This document shows positions 34,130 through 45,602 of a DNA stretch of 64,000 nucleotides, piece after piece (the stretch's first letter is position 1; the number at the start of each line of letters is the position of its first letter). The notes beneath the pieces are model-generated. The model saw nothing but the letters and a program-made list of their open reading frames with translations, made no database searches and was not told where the DNA came from. The position numbers were made by a program, and so were the translations under genes. This DNA is from Loripinus fragilis (taxonomy: Eukaryota > Mollusca > Bivalvia > Lucinida > Lucinidae), in the NCBI GenBank assembly GCA_964019695.1, contig OZ026525.1:73276260-73340259 (forward strand), in the 5' to 3' direction.

Positions 34130-34730
34130 TTGTAATTATGCCCCAACTTTGAAAAAGTTGAAGAGGCATTTTGCTTTGGGCTTGTCCGTCCTTCCGTTTG
34201 TGCGTCCGTTGCAAAAATCAAGTTACAGTTTTGAAATTTTATAAATAGATTTACATCTAAAAATAGTTGACCCGTATATTTTAGTCCAAATTATCTCCCT
34301 TTGTGGATTTATGCCCCTTTTAAAGGGTCGTAATGAAATTTTGTAATCAAGATGTCTCAAAAAGTATAACAGCTAGGGGCTTCAAACTTAGACAGCTGAT
34401 AGACGATAATGAGTAGATTACCTGATGATTTTTTTTTAATTTTTTTTTAGTTATTGCCCTTTGAATGTTTGGAAATAGAAAGCTTGATATCTCAAAAATT
34501 ATTACAGCTAGGTGCTTCGAATTTGGACAGCTGATTGAGGATAATGAGTAAGAAAAAGTTATTTTATTTTCGAGTAATTGCCCTTTGCATTTTTACGGGC
34601 TATTACCCTTTGTAAATTTGCACATAGAAAACTTGTAATAAAGATAAATATCGAAAACCATTACTTCTATTGGCCTCAGATTTAGTCAGCTCATAGAGGA
34701 TGGTGAGTAGATTACCCGGTGAGATCATCA
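34130..34730 (+). repeat. dispersed repeat with three diverged subunits
   Basis: It starts with GCCCAACTTTGAAAAAGTTG and GTCCGTCCTTCCGTTTGTGC. The subunit with ACAGCTAGGGGCTTCAAAC, GACAGCTGAT and GATAATGAGTAG recurs near 34370, 34500 and 34660. No coding potential. Confidence 0.6.
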
Positions 34731-34764
34731 TTATGGACAAGCATATGGTTTGGGGCACAGTCTT

Positions 34765-34980
34765 TCATAAACACAATTTCTATTGTGTGTTATTTATGCC
34801 TTGTGTTTGTAATGCTTTCCAGTCTGTTCATGCTGTCTTGTGGTCACCTGATGGGAAAGGGCTGACCTCTGGACTCTCTTTGTCACTTTCCCAAGTGGTG
34901 TTCTGGGTCAGGTGTGATACTTGATCGTATCAATTTCTGATCTTTGCCACATTTCTTACTTTATTCAGTCACTTATTTGA
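34765..34980 (-). repeat. dispersed repeat C copy, inverted
   Basis: Reverse complement of the 8560/15295 family: GTGGTCACCTGATGGGAAAG, GTCACTTTCCCAAG and TCTGATCTTTGCC. Confidence 0.6.
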
Positions 34981-35169
34981 AAGTATCATATCTTCGCTTG
35001 CCATAAACGAAATTTTAATTTTCTAGCTAGTCTCTGTAGCTGAACAGGCTGGTTTGTGTAGCTAAACAGGCTGGGTTTTGCATGACTTTATCGCTAACCC
35101 CCAGACAGAGGCTTACTAGAATTTAAGCCAGTAACATACTTGAACGGTTTTCATCTACAAATTTGGCGG

Positions 35170-35360
35170 GCATGGTCCCAAAGGGAGGCATATTATAGTA
35201 ATCACACTGTCTAAGTGTTTGAGCGTATCTCCTAAAGTTATTTGTGGTAGAAGTCCCAAAATCCATGTTTCAAAGCATTTTCGGGTCAATGAGTGTCTCA
35301 AACCATTTGGTGGTACTTTGACATTAATCTCTACCTCTGGCCTCAGTTATTGATAAATCG
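35170..35360 (+). repeat. copy of the AAAGGGAGGCATATTATAG repeat
   Basis: Related to 6300-6560: CCCAAAGGGAGGCATATTAT, GTCTAAGTGTTTGAGCG and ATCTCCTAAAG. Confidence 0.5.
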
Positions 35361-35639
35361 AGCCTTGAGCAACTCATATATTTTTGATATATGAATCTGT
35401 TGGGACCTACTAGCTCTGAGCTTACATATTTAGCATTACATATATTTGGCTCAATTTACAGCTGAGAACATGCTCAGAATCAGGAGTCTGAATTTCAGTA
35501 GTAATTGTTACCGTCTGATTTGGTACTGGTGTCTTTTTTTGACAACCTCTATGCCTCATGATGCACTTATTTTCAACGCTTGTAGTGGGTGACATAATGT
35601 CAGGGTGGCAAGATAGCCTCATGTTGAAACTGGCACTGC

Positions 35640-35990
35640 AACTTGTCGGCGCCAGTCGCCGATCGGTCGCAAGTCAATCGCCGATAAGTCGCAGACTAGT
35701 TGCTGAGGATTTCACAGCCAATATATTCATGAAATCGGTCGGCGACAGATCGGCGATCAATCGGCGACTGTTCAGGGACTTGTCGGCGATCAGTCTTCTA
35801 GAAAACCTTTGCAACTAGTTGGCGATCGAAATCAATCGCGGCTAGTCTTTTTTGCATACTCAAAAGACTGGCCGCGTCTGATTTTGTACGGCTACCGATC
35901 GCCGACCTTCCTGCGACCTTGTTGCTACCTTTGTAAAACCTTTCTGCGACCTCTGCAACCTCTCTTCGATTGTCAATTTTTTTAGTTGCT
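35640..35990. repeat. CGGCGATCGG-rich short-repeat block
   Basis: The words GTCGGCGATC, TCGCCGATCGGTCGC, ATCGGCGAC and CCGATCGCCGACC occur more than ten times on both strands within 350 bp, in otherwise AT-rich DNA. Both orientations occur, so it is internally palindromic. No open frame with a domain. Confidence 0.6.
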
Positions 35991-35999
35991 GTGAGGGCA

Positions 36000-36380
36000 A
36001 GCCCTGTCGGACCGGGGCTTTGCGTGCGTTTTACTGGTAACAAATCCTCACCCTGGATTCTGCTGTTATTGAAGCACAAAAAATATTAAGCTCGCATTTA
36101 GGCCTGCTAACTATTGCTATATATATATGTATCAGCATGGAGAAACAATCAAATTAAATTAAGACACTATGATGAGCCATCGAAAAGGGCTCACGGCTCA
36201 CAGATACTCAGAGCTAAAGAAAACCTCAAGTTGAGCCAGGGTGGGCCTAGTTATAGATACGCATCAAGCAGCAACCCCCCTCCCAATGCAAGCTTTAAGT
36301 CAGAGCCATCATTGAGTCTGAGGCCCGACCCACCGTCGTGTAATGAAAGAGGAAATCGTAGTTACCATAAAATATAGGTT
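36000..36380. repeat. fragment of dispersed repeat C end
   Basis: 36290-36370 (GAGTCTGAGGCCCGACCCAC, TGAAAGAGGAAATCGTAG) matches 9070-9150. The preceding part is not recognised. Confidence 0.45.
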
Positions 36381-36589
36381 CTGGTATGCTCTGTTGCAGA
36401 AGAGCTTTAATCCCATGTTGTATTAAACAATTAGCTCTGAGTGTCTGTGGTAGAAATTTTCGAATTTAATTATATCTATAATCTTGTTTTAATAATTTAG
36501 CAGTCGAAAATAGGTTTCTGTTTTTGAAGTCATCAACATTATAACACACTCTAGCAAAACGAATAAGCTGCGAAATATCGATACTTTAC
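36381..36589. other. AT-rich DNA, nothing recognised
   Basis: No feature seen. Confidence 0.35.
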
Positions 36590-37080
36590 ATAGGAAGTGG
36601 AGCGAGTTTGGTTTGTGGTCACATCTTGGATCTCGGAGTGGCACATACTATTTTGGGTCACTTTGACTCTGACCTTGACCTCTAGTCTCAATTCTAGAAA
36701 CACTGCGTCTGAAGCATAATTCTTAAATTATTGGGGTGGGGGTCTGAATCCCAAAGTTGCTATTTGAATACATCTTGGTGCCACAGAGCGCCACATACTG
36801 TTTCCAGGGCTCTAGCAATTCTGTATTTCAAGATAGGAATTCCATATTTGGTTTGTGGATACATTTTGGAACCGTGGAGTGTTATATACTGCTTCAGGGT
36901 CACGGTGCCATTGATTTCTGTCATCAGTTTTAGAAAAAAATAATCTTAAAAATGGCATGTCCAGTGTTTTCAAATACCTTACCACAAAAGTGCCACATGC
37001 TAGACCCATTACTTTTGGTATGTTTGTCACGTAACTGAGACATATCTTGTTTGCTACATGTATAGACTTTAAATAGTCAT
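36590..37080 (+). repeat. diverged repeat related to 7130-7450
   Basis: It shares TTTGGTTTGTGG, ACTGTTTCCAGG-type and GGGTCACTTTGAC blocks, and the tail ATGCTAGACCCATTACTT, with 7130-7470. Confidence 0.5.
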
Positions 37081-37289
37081 GCACTAAAGACCCAGTCTCA
37101 TAAAAAGAGTACGTACAGTCTAGAGAAGGGGGCAGGACTTCTCTTCCTTTCCTGTATCATCGTCGAAATGCAATATACTGATTTCCAAGATACTGTTTTC
37201 CCTATGGTATGGCAGGTTTGAATGGACTTAATACTAAAGCTAACAAATATAAGTTCTACACATAAACAATCTTCTCAGAAGCCACTCCC

Positions 37290-37560
37290 AGGGAGGGGGG
37301 GTACTCTGATATGTTCATACATACGTAGGCTTGGACCATTATTTTTGCTTCAAAATTTTGATTTTTTATACTTTGGGGGTTTGCAGAAGAAAAAAATATT
37401 TATGGGGATATGAAGATTTTGTTAATATCTATTTTGGGTCATCACAAAAATGGACTAGATTACGGGTCATTTCTTTGAATTCTAGATTTGTTTCTTAAGG
37501 TCAAGGTACAGGATTCGGGTTGCTAAAATTTCAAAGATTTTTTTTGAGGGGGGGGGGGGA
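37290..37560 (+). repeat. GGGGGTACTCTGATATG repeat
   Basis: GGGGGGGTACTCTGATATG, CATACATACGTAGGC and GGATATGAAGATTTTG recur at 56150-56385. This copy lacks the inverted second arm and ends at a G run near 37549. Confidence 0.55.
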
Positions 37561-37769
37561 TGGGATTGCTTGATATTCCTGAAAATTTTTGGGGCGAACG
37601 GTATATGCTGGTTCCAAGCCTAGGTATGAAGAAATATGAGAGTACCACCTATGGGAAGCTCAAAATTTACACAATTCCTCCTTGGCACGAGGACACAAAA
37701 GTTTCCATAAGTTATCCAAGACATATCATAAAGATTACCACCATAACCGAGGTTCTTGAAGGGGTATAC

Positions 37770-38030
37770 TGATTAGTGAATAATGGCCTTTTTTTTTATA
37801 ATGAACAGTGAATAATGAGTCAAAAAATAATGAAAAGTGATTAATGAGTGCCTAAAACTAATGAATAATCCTAATTTTTAATGAATAGAAGAAAAAATAA
37901 TAAATAGTGAATTTAAATTCGATTAGATTATAATGAACTATGGGTCATTTTTTAATAATCCAAATTTTTAATGGGTTGAATAACAGGCTAAAATGTTAAT
38001 GAATAGTGAATACCACCCCCCATGCAGACC
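37770..38030 (+). repeat. AT-rich minisatellite of AATGAATAGTGAATAATGAG words
   Basis: Irregular repeats of TGAATAGTGAATAATGAGT-like words, 9-25 bp apart. It could be decayed satellite or slippage-prone DNA. Confidence 0.5.
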
Positions 38031-38820
38031 CTCATAACCATGAACCACATTTAGTAGACATTCTAATTTCCTTTTCCTTGGCATGAGGGCAAAAAGGTTT
38101 ACACAAATTGCCTAGGTCACATAATGAAGATGGTCGACCTAACATTATTTGATAGAAAACTTAAAATGTCTTCTTGAACGATTATTAGGCCAATGACTTT
38201 AAAGCTGTGCGTTAAAAGACAAACTTATAAGAAACGTACATGGGAAGTGAAGTAAAAACAAGCACACAGTGCAATGCGCATGAATGTATACTATGATAGA
38301 ATTAAACGATCGCTAACATTTTTTTAAAAGTCAATACTTGTATACTATGCATTGGGCTATGTTTGTTTTCTCTATTCTATATGTGGACAGCTATATGCAG
38401 GTTTTTGCTTCATAGTGCATCACAGACATATTTTGCCTGTGTAAGCCTTTCAATCGTATCATATATGGATTAGAAAAGCCGTAGATTATGTTCAAATGCC
38501 AATTTCAATCTTAACTTGGCAGCTCTTTTGCGTTTAGCCGCCATTTTGAAACTAGAGGAACAGGCGTATTTTGGCTGGTTGGACTCTGATTAATTTATGA
38601 CGTCACTTCGGTTAAACCAGAGCGCGTTCGGTGTTGTTTTGTTAAACCAATGTTGAACATTAGTTTCTCCGGTTCTTTCTCGAACTCCCTCTATATTACA
38701 TTTACATTACATTAAAATTGTACATGTATTCGCGGACCTAGGAATTGTCGTCATGTGGGTCATCTGACTTAACATAACTCTGAAAACGTCTTTTTAGTTT
38801 TAGGGGAGGGGATAAGGTCT
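38031..38820. other. intergenic DNA with repeat fragments
   Basis: Near 38285-38345 there is a short match to the 5787/6625 repeat (TATGATAGAATTAAACGA, CAATACTTGTATAC). A degraded GCGGATCCAG-type relative may lie at 38735-38838, ending in a C run. No gene. Confidence 0.4.
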
Positions 38821-38910
38821 GGACCCCCCCCCCCCCCAAAAAAAAAAAACAAACAAAACAACAACAAAAAAACAAAACAAAACAAAAAACAACAAAAAAA
38901 AACCAACAAC

Positions 38911-39102
<192 letters not shown>

Positions 39103-39299
39103 TGACATGTATCTGCCATCTAGATCTACACTGACCCAAAATGAAAACTTTACACTTTATTTCTTTGAATGTTTTGTTAGTATACATGTCGTTGTAAGAT
39201 TTACGCATGCTTATCGAGACTTCGTCGCAGATTACGATTATGCAATTTTTATTCAAATCCCAGGTCTATTCAAGTATCAACACCTGAAAAACGTGTTCT

Positions 39300-40019
39300 T
39301 TACGTTGCACGTGCTGAAACGCCTTATGTTTCATAAGAAGTGTTTTGACCTGCTCAGACTGTTTACTGCTAAGGTTCTCTTGAGCATTTTTTCCAAGCTT
39401 GTCTCAGGTATTCTGGTAATGTTTCATTCACTTCAGACCGTCTTTTTTGGATTATTTCCCTCATGCACGAGAGGGGGTGGCATGTTGCTATATGCGTATT
39501 TGCATAAAGCACATGTTCCTTTCCAGAAACGTTCAGATCTCACAAAGGAAAAAAGTAAAGGCAAGGATCTATAAAAGTTTTGGCAACCAATAAACTGTTT
39601 TTGAATGCCTGCACTTCTGCTTCTATGATCACTTTTGTTATATGAGTGGTGTTACCCTCAATCCAATTCTGTAGCCAGAGGTACTGTGACATTTTCGGCT
39701 ACCTGTATTCTGAATATGGATGGAAGTTTGCTCTCGTAGACAAAACTCAATCAAATTTCCATTCAAAAGGACTCCACCTTCTGGACATTTATCTGGCCGT
39801 GGTGCTCACACATAAAGTAATATCTGAGCACCACTGGAGTCTCTATCATTGCAATTGCCATTGACGCCCTTGATTTGAACAGTAAAAGAAGCCTCACCAC
39901 ACACTGGAACAAGACTTCCATCAGCCATCCTCAGCCTTACATCAGACCGAGATAACTAAGGACTATCTGCCATTCCGCTGTATAGAGCAGGGTGTATTTT
40001 TGATAAGAGGCATCAGTAT
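39300..40019 (-). pseudogene. older LTR retrotransposon: protease and start of pol, degenerate
   Basis: Reading the minus strand from 40019 in more than one frame gives blocks typical of a retrotransposon aspartic protease: TDAS close to the border (family: D-T-G-A-S), LRMADGSLVPVCGE, and VTVPLATELD. A pre-reverse-transcriptase linker follows (VLYANTHIATCHP, LPEYLRQAW). Stops and frameshifts break it. The first part of the active-site region lies on the other side of the young element at 53305 and beyond, so this is the downstream piece of the element interrupted there. Homology fades near 39300. Class inferred as Ty3/Gypsy. Confidence 0.7.
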
Positions 40020-41514
40020 TGTTACGTGCCGAGGTCTAGCAGCAGAGAACTTCTCTTCAATATATTAGCGGGCTCAGACTCAGGCTGTCTAGACTCAGGC
40101 TGTCTAAACGGCGGGAGGTTGAGCTGCTGAGACGATGCACTAAACTCACAGAGTCTGGGCCTCGTTATAATGGGTAGGGTGAACTTCAGAGAAAGGAAAC
40201 TTAGAATGACTGTGTTCTGATTTGTGTGGTAGCTTAATGGGATTGAATGAAGACTAAAGACATAGTTCAGTTATAAAAATGTGTTCTTTTAATGATGAAA
40301 TAAACTTTAAATAAACTTCATGAGTTGTTATTTATATGACTAGAGCAATGTATAAAACAATGTTATGGATTTCTTTTAACAGGATGATAAGGTAGAAAAT
40401 TATGAGTTACAATTATGCCACAACCGATTTACACCGCACTCGCACCTTCAGTGATCACAAAACCGGTCTGAACTATGGCCCCAAACAATGAAATGAAATG
40501 AAGATGAACTTTATGTGCTAAAACATGGTAAAAATGAGCTAGAACTTAGCTGACACGATGGTGATGCTAACTTTTAGAAAAGCCTAAACTTGTTAGAAAC
40601 GAGCGGACGCCAAATGCAGTCAAAAATCAATAATGCTTTCTTAAATTTAGATAAACAAAAGACCCTCTTCAAAGTGCTAATTCAACTTAATCTGAATGTT
40701 TTTTACTTGAAAGAAATCTAACAAAAGGGTCTGAAAGTAAATAAAACTCGGACAACGAAAAATGCAACTGTCCCTAACCAAAGAAAAATCTGAAGTCCCC
40801 GGGAACGCTTAAGAGTCTGCTTTTATACTCCCAGTTTCCCGTTTCCCCAATCCCGTAGCCAAACAGTCTGGGATCCCAGAACCCATGCCAAAATGCTCTG
40901 GGAATCCCAAGTCCCAAGGCGAAATGCCCCGGGATCACGTGATCCCGGCCCTGAAACGTCAGGGAAGATGCCGCTCGGACGATGTCGGGAAGCGCCATCT
41001 TGGAATTTGCCTTAAAAATACAATGGTGAGTCACTTTCGGAAACAAAAACTTTACTTTCTTAAATAAACTTCACATTGATCTTAGCCTCAAATTGCGCAG
41101 AAATGAATTCTCTAAATGCTGGTCATAATGAGAGAATTTTCTTACATAGGGATTTAGAGAAAATGTACTGAAGCGCTGGATGACAGTTTTTTACAACTCA
41201 ATGTTTTGACAGATATGCTTCAGTGGTTACACACTAAATACCCAGCATGCAACTATCTCACAACAACAAACATGGAGGTCAAATGAAAGCATGTGGTTTT
41301 GATCTGCACATTTTAAGATAAATACATTTGTGAATCACACAGAATTTTGATAAATATGCTTCACATTGATGGATAAGAACTTTGTTTACACATGTGTTGA
41401 ATGCCGTCTGAGTGACACGATCGATAAAGACACAGCCCAGTGCAAACAAGGTAAATTCTCCGATCAGCTGATTGTAAACAGAACACAAACAGCCTTGGAA
41501 GTTGGGTCATATCA
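40020..41514 (-). repeat. 3' LTR of the young element
   Basis: In element sense it starts TGATATGACCC and ends GGCACGTAACA, and it is preceded by a polypurine tract. It carries the same TATA box (40820-40827) and 20-bp palindrome (40929-40948) as the 5' LTR. Open frames inside it also occur in the other LTR and have no domain. Confidence 0.95.
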
Positions 41515-41526
41515 TTACCCCCTTCC
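41515..41526 (-). promoter_or_regulatory. polypurine tract
   Basis: GGAAGGGGGTAA in element sense lies directly upstream of the 3' LTR, where plus-strand DNA synthesis is primed in LTR retroelements. Confidence 0.8.
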
Positions 41527-42732
41527 AGGGTCATTTATGTTCCATCTAATGACCATGAACAAAAGTTCTGAAAGTAATTCAACTTCCAAGTACAATTTTA
41601 AATATGAGACAGGAATTGAAACATCCTGATATAACGGCACCAAATATATTCAGTACTTGATTTTTACTCTGTAGTAAGACCAAATATTGAACATAATAGG
41701 AGCCACAAAATGGACAACATCTACTATATATGTATCACTGGAAGCATATTCACTTTTTTTTATTGTCAAGTTTATATGTGAATAAAATAACAACCTTATG
41801 TTTGTCAAAATCCAGTATTACTGGCATATACTAAGTTTCAACACTTGAATTTTATGTAACAATTGAACCTTTAAGCTCTTTCATATGCCACAAAAGCTAG
41901 TCTTAAGCAAAGAAAACTTGCTTAATAAAAAAACAGACAAATTAACATTGTCAGTGATAATATGATATTACCATTCATCACAAGGAAACCCTGAATCACT
42001 TTATCAAATGCACACATGTGAAATTGATAAATTGGATCAGACTTTATATTTATGTATATACTTATATTTGGAGATCACTCTTTATATATAAAAATTTTGG
42101 AATGTTATTAACATTTCAATCACGCTTACTTTAATGATATGATAATATTCAGTTTCTTATTCAAACTCATTCAAAAAAAAATTCCTCTAGACAATTAAGT
42201 TACTTTGAATGATGACTGGATTCTCAATCATAACATGAATCTAATAAAGTGAATATTAACTACAAGCCCTAAAGAAACCTGTAGCAAAAACCACCCTATC
42301 AATTCAAGGCTATGAAATCAAGCTATCATCAGGGTAACAAAATTTAAATGCAAACACTTTTTTTCCACCTTAAACGTCACTTTTGAACACATTGTTGATC
42401 ACTTATCACTTGAATTTCACTGAGTCACTATCAATTGAGTAATGATTATGTTATGGAATGTCCATATTTAAGGAATGTCCATATCTAAGCCTAGTAATTA
42501 TCATGTTCATTTAAAATTGAATAGCACTATTACTCTTGAACTTTCCATCATTTGACAAACATCAAATATCCTGGAATGTACAGTTCTGCTACAATAATTG
42601 ACATCATTTATCCCTACTTCGATCCAATGCTGGTCCCTTCATTATCCACCCCAATGCTGGGTAAGATGTAATATTGGTTTTATCTGCCCACATCCACAAT
42701 GTTATGATCATGTTGAGCCAGTCAGTTGATCT
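41527..42732 (-). other. non-coding 3' interior of the young element
   Basis: About 1.2 kb between the extra ORF and the polypurine tract. It is AT-rich, has no open frame of note and shows no recognised motif. Confidence 0.6.
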
Positions 42733-44916
42733 TTATTTCTTCTTGCTGAGGTCTCTAATTGTGTTTTCTGTATAAACTCTTGTCAATACTGACTTTCTTG
42801 ACAGTTTGTTATTTTCTTTCTCTTCTTTCTCATCTTTGTTCCTTTTCTCATTTGATTTCAATTCGATTAATAATCTTTTGATTTCTTCTCGCTCTCTCTT
42901 TTCTGCATCTCTCCTTCTATCTTCTCTCCTGCGTTCCGCTTCCCGATCTTTTATATGTTCTTCCTCTCTTTTCCTCTCAATCTCAGTATATCTTTCTTCT
43001 CTTCTCCTTTGCTCTTTAGTGTTTTCTTCAACCGCATTCTTGAGTCTGTTGAGTGAATCTGCCACCTTTCCTAGTATTCCTGCTATCTCTGTCAACGCCT
43101 TTTCTGTTCTCTCTCCTGACTTCTCATTTCTGGCTAGTTGGTTGCTCCCGCTCTGCAGTGCTGCAACTTGTCTGTTCATGGCAACGAGACTTACTTCTAC
43201 CGTCGGCTCTCCCTTGTCTTGGACTTTTCTGCCAATGCTTTCCCAGTCAATGCCCTGGTCTGTTTTAGTTTGGTCATGTTCTATCTGTCCATCTTTAGTC
43301 TCATCTGCCAAAGTTACTGTAGCTGATCTTTTCCTTCTCTTTCCGATAGTTAGGGCCTCTGCTTGTACTTTGCGTTTTGAAGCATTTGTATGGGGTCCAT
43401 CTACGGGCTTCAGCTCTGCTTCTCCTGGCATCAGCTGTGGCAACAAGTCTTCTACCACTTCCTCTGCACCTTCAGTGTCTGCTGCCTGTGATGTAGCTCC
43501 CTGTTGGCTAACCGTGTCAGCTAATCTGGAAGAAGGATTGGGTACTGTTTCTTCAGGCCTGCTTCCAGCTGCTGTTAGTGAGTTGTCCTCAGCTTGCACT
43601 CTTGTGGTGGCAGTGGATTGTGGTCTTGACTGGTTTCCACTCTCAACTCCCTGTGTATTGGAAAGCCCTTGCGGCCTCTGATGACTAGCGTTGCTGTGAT
43701 GCAGGTTTTCTTCAGACACGATAGTTGCAGCGCCAAGGACTAGCTGAGCTGGTATTGCAAAAGCACATTCCAGGGAAGCTGCTGGTGATGGCTGTACAGT
43801 TGGCGCTGGTGGAGTGTTCAATACAGAACTGGCCCAGGATTCTTGGCTCGCTCTAATCGGCCGAAAAGATTGCAATGAGCTACCAGTAAATATAGGACTT
43901 TGGTGACTCTGCGTAGTTGCTACACTTGTCCCCATCATCCCTGACAGTGTGAGTGTGCTTGGCTCATGGATGGTAGCAGGTAGTGGTGTCCAGTAAGCTG
44001 GTGTAGGCTCCTCCATCCATTGACTTGTCACTGGTACCAAGTTGGATGTTGATAAGGGAGTAAACTGCTGAAAACCTGCCATAGTAGAGTTTACAACCGC
44101 TGTACTTGACTTCAGGGGTCCTTCAACCGCTGTAGGGCACCTTGTAGGCTGGTCCATCCTGGTATCTTGGTTCTCAGGAACAAATGTAGGGACAGAATGC
44201 TGTCCTGCAACCGCTGTAGGGCACCTTGTTGGCTGGTCCATTCTGGTATCTTGATTCTCAGGAACAAATGTAGGGACAGTATGCTGTCCTGCAACCGCTG
44301 TAGGGCACCTTGTGGGCTGGTCCATCCTGGTATCTTGATTCTCAGGAACAAATGAAGGGACAGTATGCTGTCCTGCTACAATAGGTGTGGCTGACAAGTA
44401 CTGTGGCTGTGGTGAGTTAAAACTCAGTTGTCCAGTGGGTTGAGCAGGAACGGTTGTAGACGTCTGTGCCGCTGAAGACAAAGCTGGCGAAGACTCTCCC
44501 GACTGCTTCTTCAGGTAAAACAGCATACTCTCTTCTTGAGAAAACTTCAGCATGTCCGTCTCTCCTATCTTGTATGGTATGGTACTTGCTTCAACCCACT
44601 CTTGATGATTAGTAATACCCATCTGCCTGGCTGCCGTCACATGTCTAGAATAATGACTAAAGTGGTGGTTAATCTGATGGGCTGTTTGGCATTTGAATGT
44701 GCATAGGCGACAGTAGTACGGAATCCTGTCTCTGCTCACGTGCGTCTTAAGGATATGATCTTCCATCGGTCCAACCTCGCTAATACGCTTCTCTCCAGTT
44801 TGGCGATGGCACACCAGACACATGTACGCCCTGCCCCTCTTCTTAGCCTTCTCAATTGCTTCTCTACTGTATAGCATGCTCAACATAGTCATCTCCATCT
44901 TGATCTGAAATGACAT
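42733..44916 (-). CDS. extra ORF of the young element: zinc-finger-like, NLS-like, coiled-coil protein
   Basis: This is a 727-codon uninterrupted frame downstream of integrase, a place where related elements may have env. There is no signal peptide and no membrane segment, so I do not think it is an envelope protein. Residues 31-59 (C33, C36, H54, H59) and 67-92 (C69, C72, then H84/H85, H88, H92) look like two C2H2-type zinc-binding units. Residues 180-263 are three tandem 28-residue repeats around VPTFVPENQDTRMDQPTRCP. A Ser/Thr/Pro/Gln-rich middle follows. KRKVQ (514-518) and KRRKR (526-530) resemble a bipartite nuclear import signal. Residues about 605-704 are a highly charged Glu/Arg/Lys coiled coil. 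It could bind nucleic acid and oligomerise, perhaps aiding nuclear delivery or integration. That role is inference. It is intact while gag and pol are broken. Confidence 0.85.
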   Translation of the reverse strand: MSFQIKMEMTMLSMLYSREAIEKAKKRGRAYMCLVCHRQTGEKRISEVGPMEDHILKTHVSRDRIPYYCRLCTFKCQTAHQINHHFSHYSRHVTAARQMGITNHQEWVEASTIPYKIGETDMLKFSQEESMLFYLKKQSGESSPALSSAAQTSTTVPAQPTGQLSFNSPQPQYLSATPIVAGQHTVPSFVPENQDTRMDQPTRCPTAVAGQHTVPTFVPENQDTRMDQPTRCPTAVAGQHSVPTFVPENQDTRMDQPTRCPTAVEGPLKSSTAVVNSTMAGFQQFTPLSTSNLVPVTSQWMEEPTPAYWTPLPATIHEPSTLTLSGMMGTSVATTQSHQSPIFTGSSLQSFRPIRASQESWASSVLNTPPAPTVQPSPAASLECAFAIPAQLVLGAATIVSEENLHHSNASHQRPQGLSNTQGVESGNQSRPQSTATTRVQAEDNSLTAAGSRPEETVPNPSSRLADTVSQQGATSQAADTEGAEEVVEDLLPQLMPGEAELKPVDGPHTNASKRKVQAEALTIGKRRKRSATVTLADETKDGQIEHDQTKTDQGIDWESIGRKVQDKGEPTVEVSLVAMNRQVAALQSGSNQLARNEKSGERTEKALTEIAGILGKVADSLNRLKNAVEENTKEQRRREERYTEIERKREEEHIKDREAERRREDRRRDAEKREREEIKRLLIELKSNEKRNKDEKEEKENNKLSRKSVLTRVYTENTIRDLSKKK
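44129..44380 (-). repeat. three 84-bp in-frame tandem repeats within the extra ORF
   Basis: Three copies of a 28-codon unit encode nearly identical peptides that differ at one or two residues (HTVPS, HTVPT, HSVPT). The period keeps the reading frame, and near identity means recent expansion. Confidence 0.85.
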
Positions 44917-45602
44917 GTCACCCTTCCTTACTATTTATTCTCTCTTACAGACCATAGCTCGGTTTATAAGTGATCACTGATGGCGGATGTTCACGAAACC
45001 TCGATGCATTAATGTGGCGGTTTTCCAGATTACTTTAAGGTGTAACTACAGTTAGCCTAAACTGGTGTTTCATCAACCCTTGAACTCTCAAAACCTTCAT
45101 CTATAGAATCCCTTAAGGCATATGGGGCCCCCTTTCTAACATACTTATTGTTCCGCTTTTAAAACTGTTCCCGCTTCCATCTGAGTCTTACATCAAACTA
45201 CCGTACTGTACCCGTTCTCCTTGAAGATCTCTTCCTGTCAGGTGTACTCTTTTGTACTTAGCATTACTACCTTACACACACTGTACCTTTCTTAGCTTCG
45301 CCGTACTATGTTAGACCTCTGCTCCCATATTCCTCCTCTTGATCTCTACCTTTACTTGGGTTTTGAGCTTCAGTTCTACCAGTTTCTTCAAGTCTCTAAG
45401 CTTGTCAACTCTTAGCTTAAATAGCTAAACATCTCATCCATCTTACTAAACCTCGTCAAATAATTGATTTGTGACATGACATCCCTCTCTTTTTAACCAA
45501 TGACTGACATTATTATCATACCTTAAATAAAATTGTTTTAATCCCCCTCCTCTTACTCTTCATCTGATATGTCTACTGAGACACATCAGTTGCTTCTGCT
45601 AC
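44917..45602 (-). other. spacer between pol and the extra ORF
   Basis: 686 bp without a long open frame. It gives room for a splice acceptor or internal promoter for the extra ORF, but I cannot identify either with confidence. Confidence 0.5.

Noticed and set aside
40885..41067. Small open frames within the LTRs (also at 52675-52857)
   Set aside because: They occur in both LTRs because the LTRs are identical, cross the promoter region and have no domain.
42806..43681. 291-codon plus-strand frame opposite the extra ORF
   Set aside because: Leu/Ser-rich antisense of the charged coiled coil. The minus strand has the longer frame with motifs and lies in element orientation.
42733..44916. Envelope glycoprotein reading of the extra ORF
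   Set aside because: Position would suit env, but no signal peptide, membrane segment or cleavage site is seen, while zinc-finger-like and coiled-coil parts are.
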